NCBI GenBank assembly: GCA_026196045.1
Contig: JAPHRJ010000083.1
Coordinates: 1-39,852, forward strand
Origin: Gammaproteobacteria bacterium
GTDB taxonomy: Bacteria; Pseudomonadota; Gammaproteobacteria; UBA6429; Thiohalophilaceae
Direction of reading: 5' to 3'
DNA length: 39,852 bases
The notes below the pieces were generated by a model. That model had not been told where the DNA came from and ran no database searches. It was given only the letters and a program-made list of their open reading frames with translations. Both the position numbers and the translations under genes were made by a program. Each line of letters opens with the position of its first letter. Position 1 is the first letter of the stretch. Shown here piece after piece: positions 8,396 through 16,172 of this stretch.

Positions 8396-9166
8396 TTAAG
8401 AGCGAGCTTTTCGTTTAGCTAGTCCAAATAAACCAATCAAACCTGAGCCAAATAACCAGACTGCAGCAGGTACTGGTACGGCTGTTAGAGTCGCATAAAT
8501 TTCTGCTGTGGTTTGCTGGCCTTCTGGCAGGCTTGTCCAGGTTTCGTAGCTGGAACCAAAATCACGAGTAAAGCCGTTTAACGTCAGGAGATAATCGACA
8601 CCACCAAGTGAGACTAAAGTGCTGGTCGGCATACTTGTTAAGGTTGCTGTGTCATCAGAGTTCGGCAAGCTATTTCGGGTATTGTCGATTTGAATTCCAT
8701 AATTGACAGGTCCCAGATTCTGGCCATCAATAGTGATATCCATCTGGAAATCAATATCGACAACACCGCCGTCGAAAACTGTTTGTTCATTAGTGTAGGT
8801 AAATGAACCCAGGGAGAAAGTATCGCCAGTGGATACGTTGGGGTTTGTACTGCCGCCAACGCTATTTAGACCATTGAACCAAAAATGGCTCTGGATGGTC
8901 TGGTTCGTAATGATGCTATCTACGACATCAATACCCCAACCAAAATAGGCGACAGAGTCAGTCGAACTTAACAGGTTTGAGGGTAAATTTTGTGCAGGAC
9001 TTGTATCGCCATCCTGGTTGTAAATTCGGTCATAGAAAAAATAACCGGAGGCACTTGGATTACCAAATGAACCATCTACCTGTACATAGGCGGCCTGTAC
9101 TGCAGGAGTCGTCACCAATGTGCCGAGGACGATGCTGGCAAGTAGTTCCCTTTTTTTAATAGTCAT
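8396..9166 (-). CDS. secreted PEP-CTERM sorting-domain protein
   Basis: The 256-residue protein has an N-terminal signal peptide (cleavage after TTPAVQA) and a C-terminal sorting tail, VPVPAAVWLFGSGLIGLFGL followed by KRKARS. That is the PEP-motif, membrane segment and basic cluster recognised by exosortase. The central part is rich in Ser, Thr, Asn and Gly with beta-strand character and resembles no enzyme. In the family such proteins are exported, cleaved and linked to EPS or the surface. The exosortase gene is not in this window. A clear GAAGGG Shine-Dalgarno sequence precedes the ATG at 9166, and a sigma-54 promoter lies upstream (9260-9275). The specific function is unknown. Confidence 0.85.
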   Translation of the reverse strand: MTIKKRELLASIVLGTLVTTPAVQAAYVQVDGSFGNPSASGYFFYDRIYNQDGDTSPAQNLPSNLLSSTDSVAYFGWGIDVVDSIITNQTIQSHFWFNGLNSVGGSTNPNVSTGDTFSLGSFTYTNEQTVFDGGVVDIDFQMDITIDGQNLGPVNYGIQIDNTRNSLPNSDDTATLTSMPTSTLVSLGGVDYLLTLNGFTRDFGSSYETWTSLPEGQQTTAEIYATLTAVPVPAAVWLFGSGLIGLFGLAKRKARS

Positions 9167-9259
9167 GAATGTTTCCCTTCCCCCAGTCTATGCTGGCTTT
9201 ACTTATTGTTTATTGTGGGTATTTTGTTCTATATCTTTGGTGCTATCTGGCGTTATTAT

Positions 9260-9275
9260 TGCAAAATTTAAGCCA
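9260..9275 (-). promoter_or_regulatory. sigma-54 (RpoN) promoter of the PEP-CTERM gene
   Basis: On the minus strand TGGCTTAAATTTTGCA has the invariant GG and GC separated by exactly 10 nt and matches TGGC-N7-TTGCA at the -24/-12 elements. It predicts a start near 9249 and a leader of about 80 nt before ATG 9166. Regulation of PEP-CTERM genes by RpoN with the PrsK/PrsR system has been reported in floc-forming betaproteobacteria, so the site fits family knowledge. Confidence 0.65.
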
Positions 9276-9527
9276 GAATAGATAACCGCTTGATTTTTAA
9301 AGTAAGTCTAAATGAAGTTAACTATCTTGAATATACCAGTGTAAGGTTTTTCGACGTGATTAACGGCTTCTGAGACTAGAAATCAAACAGTCTACTTTAA
9401 CCTGAGAAATAGATAATAATGATTTTTCCTGAAAATACATATGGTTACATGGTTTTGAGCGGATAAAATATATTGATAAGAATACCGACACAATTGGGTA
9501 ATATTTTATAGCGAGCGTCACCGGTCT
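9276..9527. other. intergenic stretch, no gene seen
   Basis: Together with the leader at 9167-9259, this AT-rich stretch separates the PEP-CTERM gene from the end of psd. I see no reading frame with coding character, no tRNA and no clear terminator for psd. If the sigma-54 promoter is real, activator sites should lie here, but I find no convincing dyad. Confidence 0.5.
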
Positions 9528-10385
9528 TTATTGGTTGAGTGTTCCCATCAATTCACCCATCTGGAAACACTGTTCAGCCGTAACACTATCATTCCATGTC
9601 ATTTTATTTTCCGGGAACAGGAGAATAACTGTTGAGCCCATATTAAAGCGGCCCATTTCTTCCCCTTTCTTGAGCAGGATATTTTGTTCGCGACAATCCC
9701 ACTGGCGTACCTGTTTGCTGCTGGGTGGAGTGACTACGCCCTGCCAGACGGTCTCAATACTGGAAACAAAAATGGCCCCCACCAGCACCATTGCGATTGG
9801 GCCAATAGCTGTATCGAAAATACACACCACTCGCTCGTTGCGGGCGAACAGGCCGGGAATATTTCGAGTGGTACCTGGATTGACGCTGAATAAACGTCCG
9901 GGCACATGGATGACCTGTTGCAAGGTGCCATCTATGGGCATGTGAATACGATGGTAATCACGAGGCGACAGGTACATGGTGGCAAACTGGCCGTTCTCAA
10001 AAATATCGGAATATCTGTTTTCACCACCGAGTAATGTATTTAGCGAATATTCATGTCCCTTGGCCTGGAAAATACGATCACCACGGATCGCTCCAGCCTG
10101 ACTGATACAGGCATCGACCGGGCTGACAATGATGTTTTCACCTTTCGCCAGAGGACGTGCATCTGCGTTGAGAGTTCGGGTAAAGAAACTATTGAAGCAA
10201 TCATACTGTTTCCAGTCACTTTCTTCGGCCTGAGTCATATCGATTTTGAAATGACCAATAAACCAGGGAGTAAAAAAGCGTTTGAAGATACCCTGGCTGC
10301 GGGTTAGCCGCAGCATGATTCGAGAAAGTGGATGATGGGGCAGTATGTATTGCAGTAAGGCAAAAAGTTGTTCGTAGAGTTTCAT
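9528..10385 (-). CDS. psd: phosphatidylserine decarboxylase proenzyme
   Basis: This inner-membrane enzyme makes phosphatidylethanolamine from phosphatidylserine. The 285 residues match the short bacterial form. The self-cleavage motif near the C-terminus reads MGST (residues 249-252) where most homologues have LGST. Cleavage between Gly250 and Ser251 would turn the serine into the pyruvoyl cofactor. The YLSPRDYHRIH segment (about residue 140) contains the Asp and His needed for autocatalysis. The gene starts 16 nt after the PCu(A)C gene and so probably sits at the end of the SCO operon. Confidence 0.97.
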   Translation of the reverse strand: MKLYEQLFALLQYILPHHPLSRIMLRLTRSQGIFKRFFTPWFIGHFKIDMTQAEESDWKQYDCFNSFFTRTLNADARPLAKGENIIVSPVDACISQAGAIRGDRIFQAKGHEYSLNTLLGGENRYSDIFENGQFATMYLSPRDYHRIHMPIDGTLQQVIHVPGRLFSVNPGTTRNIPGLFARNERVVCIFDTAIGPIAMVLVGAIFVSSIETVWQGVVTPPSSKQVRQWDCREQNILLKKGEEMGRFNMGSTVILLFPENKMTWNDSVTAEQCFQMGELMGTLNQ

Positions 10386-10401
10386 TCAGTTGTATTGTGC
10401 C

Positions 10402-10851
10402 TTATTCACTTTTGCGTACAGGCAGGCTGAGGGATTGAGACTGTTTCCCCATCTGGATTGTCAGAGGGATATGATCTCCATCTTTAAAACTTTTCAGCTT
10501 ATTAATGAACATGACATGCAGGTCACCAGGTTCCAGGTTTACCTGGCCTTTTGCAGGTACAACCAGCGTGTCCTGCCGATCCATGTGCATCATGCCATCT
10601 CGCATCACCATGGAATGAATTTCTACATGTTCAAAATCCGGGCTACTAACGCCTGTTATGACGATATCTTTACTGGTGGGATTATGCAGCTCCATATAAC
10701 CCGCCAGTATTTTTACAACTGGTGGTGCTTCAGGTGAGTAGGCCTTTTTGATATGTAACAGTTCTGTGGCATGTAAGGCATTGCTGGTAATAAAAAGTGA
10801 CAGTATTACCGAAAGTTTTAATAACAATGTTGGCAGGATTCTAGTTTTCAT
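10402..10851 (-). CDS. periplasmic copper chaperone PCu(A)C
   Basis: The 149-residue protein has a signal peptide (cleavage near residue 28, ALHA) and a single PCu(A)C domain. The metal ligands are in exact family spacing: His79-x10-Met90-x21-His112-x-Met114. In the family this protein carries Cu(I) in the periplasm and loads the CuA centre of cytochrome oxidase together with SCO. Its start overlaps the end of the SCO gene by 11 nt, which means translational coupling of the two partners. Confidence 0.93.
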   Translation of the reverse strand: MKTRILPTLLLKLSVILSLFITSNALHATELLHIKKAYSPEAPPVVKILAGYMELHNPTSKDIVITGVSSPDFEHVEIHSMVMRDGMMHMDRQDTLVVPAKGQVNLEPGDLHVMFINKLKSFKDGDHIPLTIQMGKQSQSLSLPVRKSE

Positions 10852-11491
10852 AATGGCTCTTGATAGTAATAAAGTCAGCCGTAATTATACCGGCATCATG
10901 TGGAGGAGGTAAAATCGCATGCAGTTGGGCTGCGGGATTCAGTAATAAAATCTGTGCGCTGTGATTTACAATATAATTTCCTGTGGCTTTATCAGCTTCC
11001 TCGTAACCATACAGAATCTCAAGTTCCTGAGTTAATTTTTCGATTTCAGACATATCACCCGTGACACCAATAAAATCGGTATTGAAATAACTTACATAGT
11101 CTTTCAACAGTCCTATGGTATCTCGCTTCGGGTCTACACTAACAAAAACAATCTGAACAAGATCGAGGTCTATGTTGAGTTCTGACAACTTTTTCCAGAA
11201 TTGTTTCATCACAATCATGGTATTCGGGCAAATATCCGGGCAATTGGTATAGCCAAAAAATGCCAGGCTCCATTTATCCCTAAGGCTTTGTTGGTTGAAA
11301 GCCTGCTGCTGGTGGTTGAGTAGTTTGAAATTAGACAATGTGCGTGGTTTAGGCAAAATCTCGGCCACTTGTGTATCGAGCTGTTTATTTTTAGGAGAAC
11401 GTTGTAGCTCATAGCCAGCAAAGAAGGCCAGAGAGGAGACTAATAACAATATTACGACAAATGTACGGTTTGTGAGGGCTTGGGTTGGCAT
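10841..11491 (-). CDS. SCO1/SenC copper metallochaperone
   Basis: This is a membrane-anchored thioredoxin-fold protein for CuA assembly of cytochrome c oxidase. One N-terminal transmembrane segment (residues 10-26) tethers a periplasmic domain. The metal site is complete: CPDIC (Cys84, Cys88) and the distal His177. At 216 residues it has the usual length. It is the first gene of an operon with PCu(A)C and psd. The ATG at 11491 has no good Shine-Dalgarno sequence. The divergent S24 peptidase starts 113 nt away. Confidence 0.94.
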   Translation of the reverse strand: MPTQALTNRTFVVILLLVSSLAFFAGYELQRSPKNKQLDTQVAEILPKPRTLSNFKLLNHQQQAFNQQSLRDKWSLAFFGYTNCPDICPNTMIVMKQFWKKLSELNIDLDLVQIVFVSVDPKRDTIGLLKDYVSYFNTDFIGVTGDMSEIEKLTQELEILYGYEEADKATGNYIVNHSAQILLLNPAAQLHAILPPPHDAGIITADFITIKSHYEN

Positions 11492-11604
11492 GGGGAGGGA
11501 TTATCGCATGGATAGTAAGGAATGAAAGTGCGGATTTTGCTTTCTCGGTTGAAAAATCCAGCTCAAGGCGCTATGGTTTCCTAAAGTCTTAAGAGAATAC
11601 ATAA

Positions 11605-12075
11605 ATGAATAATGTTAATTACTTGATTCCTAAGAATAATCGTCCTGTCTGGACTCCTGAGTTGGAACCTATGGAGTTGGCGGTAGATACCATGCTGGAA
11701 ATTCCCCTGCTGGGCTGGGTTGCGGCTGGGTTGCCCGTTGATCTGAATGAGGATCAGGAACGAGTTCGTGTTCCGGCAGACATGGTGCGCAAAAATAGTT
11801 ACGCCTTACGGGTTCGTGGCCATTCTATGATTGATGACAATATTCAGGATGGTGATATTGTCGTGATTGAAAAACGTGAGTCGGCTGCAAATGGGGAATC
11901 AGTGATTGCCATGATTAATGGTGAAACTGTGACGCTGAAAAAGTTTTATGTCGAGCATGATGGTATTCGTCTACAACCGGCTAATCCAGACATGGCTCCT
12001 ATCTATCTTCGCAATGAAGAAGTTCAGATTCTCGGTATTGTGACTGGAGTAATTCGTTCTACTGAGCAGGATTAA
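11605..12075 (+). CDS. LexA-like S24 peptidase without DNA-binding domain
   Basis: The 156 residues match the LexA/UmuD catalytic domain. An Ala41-Gly42 cleavage bond (LGWVAAG), nucleophile Ser74 (GHSMIDD) and general base Lys112 (VTLKK) are all in place, so the protein should be capable of self-cleavage. What is missing is the N-terminal winged helix of LexA: only about 30 residues precede the domain and they show no helix-turn-helix. An in-frame TAA directly before the ATG rules out a longer version from this strand. No umuC neighbour is present. The Mut7-C gene follows by 20 nt, likely in one operon. It may act like UmuD or as a decoy LexA; the function is unknown. Confidence 0.85.
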   Translation: MNNVNYLIPKNNRPVWTPELEPMELAVDTMLEIPLLGWVAAGLPVDLNEDQERVRVPADMVRKNSYALRVRGHSMIDDNIQDGDIVVIEKRESAANGESVIAMINGETVTLKKFYVEHDGIRLQPANPDMAPIYLRNEEVQILGIVTGVIRSTEQD

Positions 12076-12095
12076 GGTCGAAGCGGATACAACAG

Positions 12096-12602
12096 ATGAA
12101 ATTTCTCTGTGATGAAATGCTGCAACGCCTGGGAAGCTGGTTACGTGCGGCTGGCTACGATACCTTGATAGCGCAGGGTGGCCGTAGTGATTACGAATTA
12201 CTAAAACAGGCGCTAGCCGAAGATCGTTTACTGATCACTCGAGATCGAAAATTATTAGAACATCGTCGTGCACCGGGTACGGTGATCCTGCTTGATTGTA
12301 ATGAGCTGGATGATTGTGCTCGAGAACTATCACAAAAGCTTTCTATTAACTGGCTTCACCAACCTTTTGTACGTTGCATGGTATGTAATAGCTCACTTCG
12401 ACCTGCGACAGAGAATGAAGCTGCAACGCTGCCAGAAAAAATAAAATCACAAATTGATAGTCCGTTGTATTGTCCCAGTTGTCAGAAAGTATACTGGGAT
12501 GGCGGGCATGTTGATCGTATGCGGATACGTTTAGGTAAATGGCAGTCTGAGTTTAATACAGATGAGAGTGCGCAGGCTGACTCTTCTATTTGCGCACATT
12601 AA
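12096..12602 (+). CDS. Mut7-C RNase-domain protein with zinc ribbon
   Basis: The 168-residue protein begins MKFLCDEML, with Asp6 as the first acidic residue of a PIN-like fold, and has further acidic residues around LLITRDRKLL (Asp50). A C-terminal zinc ribbon follows (Cys94, Cys97, Cys126, Cys129). This is the Mut7-C arrangement named after the nematode exonuclease MUT-7. Nuclease activity is predicted for the family, but the bacterial role is not well known. It follows the S24 peptidase gene by 20 nt, so the two are probably cotranscribed. The 3' end overlaps the tail of the decayed rhodanese gene on the other strand. Confidence 0.88.
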   Translation: MKFLCDEMLQRLGSWLRAAGYDTLIAQGGRSDYELLKQALAEDRLLITRDRKLLEHRRAPGTVILLDCNELDDCARELSQKLSINWLHQPFVRCMVCNSSLRPATENEAATLPEKIKSQIDSPLYCPSCQKVYWDGGHVDRMRIRLGKWQSEFNTDESAQADSSICAH

Positions 12603-13480
12603 TGAATCTATTATTTTTGCACCGATTAATTCTCAATCGGTGTGTTTTCTCATTCCCCCAATCTGACCACGAATCTGGATAGCCTTTCACATTTTTATAA
12701 CCTAATGATTTCAGCATGATGCAGGTATGGGCTGAGCGGTGATGAGTCTGGCAATAGGTGACCACTGTTTTATCTGGAGTGATACCTTAGCTCCCAGCCT
12801 CTGGCGTAGTTCAGATTCTGGCTTTAAATGCAGTTCCCGGTTTTTGTCCATGGCATCTGACCATTCAATATTAACCGCACAAGGATTATGTCCCCCTCTT
12901 GCAGCAATGCGTTTGTCACCGCAAAACTCTTTAGGATGACGGGTGTCGAATAACACAACATTGTCATCACTGGGGTGATCGAGAATGTATTGTCGTGTTG
13001 CAACAGGTTCATTATTCAGAATAACGGGATAGTTATCACCAAAAGTGGGGTAGGCAATCTTGCTGGTAATTTCAAAGCCCGCATTGGTTCAGGCCTGTAA
13101 ACCACCGTTTAACAGGGAATGATTTTTATGGCCCACAGCATTCAGAGTCCAGAGCAGGCGACAGGCACGGCCACCACCTTCATCATCATATGTCACGATA
13201 TGAGTATCCGTATTCATTCCTAAAGCACCCAGTACATGACCAGGTTGTTCTTTTGCGGCAGTAAGCCCATATGTGGTTGCTCGATCCGAACAATTCAGGA
13301 GTAACCCAGGAATATTGCATTTGGCAGATGATACTGAATATAAGTTGCAGGTTGCGATAAATCGATAATCAGAAGGTTATCTGAACTTAATATGGCCTGC
13401 AGTTGTTCAGGTTCAATAATGAGGGGAAGGTTAAGATCAGATATGAAATGTTCCTTTTTACAAACAGGATAAAGAATCAA
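12586..13480 (-). pseudogene. rhdA: decayed rhodanese / thiosulfate sulfurtransferase (rhdA)
   Basis: Read across frames, this region encodes a full two-domain rhodanese like Azotobacter/Pseudomonas RhdA: LPLIIEPEQLQ, VTYDDEGGG, LLNGGLQA, FDTRHPKEFCGDK, ARGGHNP, and the active-site loop CQTHHRSA. It is broken at three places. A frameshift near 13300 follows YHLPNAIF. A TGA at 13089-13091 replaces the Trp of the GGLQAW motif. A second frameshift near 12790 comes just before the active-site segment. The start is also doubtful: ATA stands at 13444, where homologues begin, or TTG could be used at 13480. The enzyme would have moved sulfane sulfur from thiosulfate or persulfide to acceptors. Sequencing error could explain one lesion but hardly all three. 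Confidence 0.85.
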
Positions 13481-13509
13481 AAGGCTTATTAATTAAATTA
13501 CTTTGAGGA

Positions 13510-13662
13510 TTATATGATTTTTAAGGAGGCACCTGTAATAAGAAAAACAAATAAGGCCGCTACTCCCCAGGCTATCCAGCTATAGATATAGCGTTGTGCT
13601 TTACGTAAACCAAAGCCAAGCCAGATAAAATAAATTGCAGCAAGAATAAGTATGACAAGCAT
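13510..13662 (-). CDS. small 50-residue membrane protein downstream of ppsA
   Basis: An ATG at 13662 opens a frame of 50 codons ending in TAA. It encodes two hydrophobic segments (residues 2-19 and 28-44) joined by a short basic turn (LRKAQRY), the shape of a helical-hairpin membrane protein. It begins 21 nt after the ppsA stop on the same strand and could be cotranscribed. The Shine-Dalgarno sequence is poor, which lowers confidence. I recognise no family. Confidence 0.5.
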   Translation of the reverse strand: MLVILILAAIYFIWLGFGLRKAQRYIYSWIAWGVAALFVFLITGASLKII

Positions 13663-13682
13663 GATTAGATTATACGGTGGTT

Positions 13683-16151
13683 TTAGTGTTTAGGCATGTG
13701 TTTGGCGAGATAAAGCCAGGTTTCAATAACACTGTCAGGGTTAAGGGAAATACTATTGATACCCTGCTCCATTAGCCAGAAAGCCAGTTCAGGATAATCC
13801 GAGGGGGCCTGTCCGCAGATACCGACATATTTATTTTTAAAACGACAGGCTTTTATAGCCATACTCATTAGAGTTTTCACAGCCTCATTGCGTTCATCAA
13901 ATAAATATGCGACTTTTTCTGAATCACGATCCAGTCCCAGTGTCATTTGTGTCAGGTCATTGGAGCCAATGGAGAAACCTTCAAAATATTTTAGAAAAAG
14001 ATCAGCCTGTAGTGCATTGGAAGGAATTTCACACATCATGATAATTTTGAGATCATTAATGGTGCGACGTAAATCAAAATCATGCAATAGGTTTACAACA
14101 TCATGGGCTTCTTCGGGGGTACGGACAAAAGGCACCATGATAGCAACGTTCGTAAGTCCCATGTCATCACGGACTTTTTTAAGTGCAAAGCATTCCATTT
14201 CAATACAGCTTTCAAAAAAATCACTGTTGTAACGACTGGCACCACGAAAGCCGAGCATAGGGTTTTCTTCATCGGGCTCATATTTTTCACCCCCGATGAG
14301 GTTTCGGTATTCATTAGATTTAAAATCCGATAGACGCACAATCACAGGTTTGGGCCAGAAAGCGGCGGCAATAGTCGAGATACCTTCTACCATTTTTTCA
14401 ATATAGAAAGTGACTGGATCGGCATAGCCTTTACTGCGTTCATCTATGAGTTGTTTTATTTCATCAGATTCCGAACGGTAGTTGATGATTGCTTTGGGAT
14501 GAATGCCAATATGGTGGCTAATAATAAATTCGAGTCGGGCCAGGCCAACACCATCATTGGGTAATAAACTGAATTCAAACGCGCGATCGGGTGTGGCGAC
14601 ATTGAGCATCATTTTTACGGGCAACCTGGGCATGGTTCCAAGGTTTATTTCTTTGACCTTAAATGGCAGTTTACCAGCATAAATTAAGCCACGATCACCT
14701 TCGGCACAGGAGACCGTAACCTCATCACCATCATTAATTTTTTCTGTGGCATCTTCGCAACCGACAACAGCAGGGACTCCTAACTCACGCGCAATAATCG
14801 CAGCATGACAGGTTCGCCCTCCACGGTTAGTGACAATGGCCGCTGCTCTTTTCATAACCGGCTCCCAGGCGGGATCGGTAATATTGGTAACAAGGACATC
14901 TCCGGGTTGCAAACGATCCATATCTTTTAGATCAAGGATGAGACGTGCCGTACCCTGTCCAATTTGTTGCCCAACACTACGTCCACTGGCACAGATATCA
15001 CCATGCTGTTCCAGTTCATAGCGTCGTAGTACTTGAGTATGTGCATGACTTTTAACGGTTTCTGGTCGGGCCTGGACGATATAGAGTTCATGGTCATCCG
15101 CATCTTTCGCCCATTCGATATCCATGGGGCAGCCGTAATGGTTTTCAATAATAACGGCGAGTTCAGCCAGGTACATGACCTCGTCATCAGTCAGGGAAAA
15201 CTGGTTTTGTGCCTGCTCATCAACAGTAACAATTTGAGTTGAATGTTGGTGGGAAGGATTATCCGAAAAAATCATTTTCTGATTTTTGTTACCCAGGCTA
15301 CGACGCAGTATGGCCAGGTTGTTTTTAGCCAGCATCGGTTTATGGACATAAAATTCATCTGGACTGACCGTACCCTGTACTACCATTTCCCCCAGGCCAT
15401 AACTGGAGGTGATAAAAACGACATCACGAAATCCAGACTCGGTATCCAGTGTAAACATCACACCACTGGAAGCCTGATCACTGCGAATCATTTTTTGCAC
15501 AGCCGCAGACAGCGCGACTTGTTCATGGGCAAAGCCATGATGTACTCGATAGCTGATGGCGCGATCGGTAAATAAAGAAGCAAAGACAACTCGAATCGTA
15601 TCCAGTAAGTTATCTTCCCCTTTTATGTTTAAGTAAGGCTCCTGCTGACCGGCGAAGGACGCGTGAGGCAGGTCTTCAGCGGTGGCGGATGAACGCACCG
15701 CAAAAGATATATCCTCTCCATATTCATCAACCAGGGATCGACAGGTATCACGAAAAGCGTGTTCGATGTCTTCAGGAAAGGGTGCCTGTATGATCCAGCT
15801 GCGGATCTGTGCACCTGTTTGAGCCAATGCATTCGTATCATTGATATCTAATGAGTCAAGCAAAGGATAGATTTTTTCATCAAGGTTCGAGTGAGCCAGA
15901 AACTCCCTGAAAGCCTGAGCGGTAGTAGCAAAGCCATGAGGGACTTTTACCCCCGCCTGCTCAAGCTGCTGTATCATTTCACCTAATGATGCATTTTTGC
16001 CACCAACCAGGTTGATGTCCTCTTGCCCAACCTGCTTTAGCCTACGACAATATATATTCAATTTGTCGACCCTTTTGCTATGCTTTTCCAGTGTATTCCA
16101 ATGTACTTGTCTTTGTAACAATGGGTAGAGTATATACTCTGGTTGAGACAT
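13683..16151 (-). CDS. ppsA: phosphoenolpyruvate synthase
   Basis: The enzyme makes PEP from pyruvate and ATP for gluconeogenesis. The ATP-grasp domain begins at VGGKNASLGEM. The swivelling phosphohistidine domain contains GGRTCHAAI with the catalytic His, and the PEP-binding barrel ends with CGQAPSD. The start is unresolved. ATG 16151 has a good AAGGTG Shine-Dalgarno sequence but gives 822 residues and leaves only 21 nt to the divergent ppsR. TTG 16061, behind AAGGG, gives exactly 792 residues as in E. coli, begins where homology begins, and leaves room for promoters. The protein is controlled by phosphorylation through PpsR, encoded next door. Confidence 0.95.
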   Translation of the reverse strand: MSQPEYILYPLLQRQVHWNTLEKHSKRVDKLNIYCRRLKQVGQEDINLVGGKNASLGEMIQQLEQAGVKVPHGFATTAQAFREFLAHSNLDEKIYPLLDSLDINDTNALAQTGAQIRSWIIQAPFPEDIEHAFRDTCRSLVDEYGEDISFAVRSSATAEDLPHASFAGQQEPYLNIKGEDNLLDTIRVVFASLFTDRAISYRVHHGFAHEQVALSAAVQKMIRSDQASSGVMFTLDTESGFRDVVFITSSYGLGEMVVQGTVSPDEFYVHKPMLAKNNLAILRRSLGNKNQKMIFSDNPSHQHSTQIVTVDEQAQNQFSLTDDEVMYLAELAVIIENHYGCPMDIEWAKDADDHELYIVQARPETVKSHAHTQVLRRYELEQHGDICASGRSVGQQIGQGTARLILDLKDMDRLQPGDVLVTNITDPAWEPVMKRAAAIVTNRGGRTCHAAIIARELGVPAVVGCEDATEKINDGDEVTVSCAEGDRGLIYAGKLPFKVKEINLGTMPRLPVKMMLNVATPDRAFEFSLLPNDGVGLARLEFIISHHIGIHPKAIINYRSESDEIKQLIDERSKGYADPVTFYIEKMVEGISTIAAAFWPKPVIVRLSDFKSNEYRNLIGGEKYEPDEENPMLGFRGASRYNSDFFESCIEMECFALKKVRDDMGLTNVAIMVPFVRTPEEAHDVVNLLHDFDLRRTINDLKIIMMCEIPSNALQADLFLKYFEGFSIGSNDLTQMTLGLDRDSEKVAYLFDERNEAVKTLMSMAIKACRFKNKYVGICGQAPSDYPELAFWLMEQGINSISLNPDSVIETWLYLAKHMPKH
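16107..16140 (+). promoter_or_regulatory. probable ppsR promoter with a perfect 14-bp palindrome
   Basis: TTGTCT (16107-16112) and TATATA (16131-16136), 18 nt apart, form a fair sigma-70 promoter about 37 nt before the ppsR ATG. The -10 element sits in the centre of AGAGTATATACTCT (16127-16140), a perfect palindrome. A dimeric regulator there would control ppsR, and also ppsA if that gene starts at TTG 16061. No regulator is known to me for this site. Confidence 0.45.
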
Positions 16152-16172
16152 TTTTCACCTTGATTTAATTTT

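Noticed and set aside
13089-13091. TGA in the rhodanese as a recoded Trp or selenocysteine codon
   Set aside because: The position is a normal Trp in homologues, other genes here use TGA as stop (for example mutL), and two separate frameshifts show ordinary gene decay.
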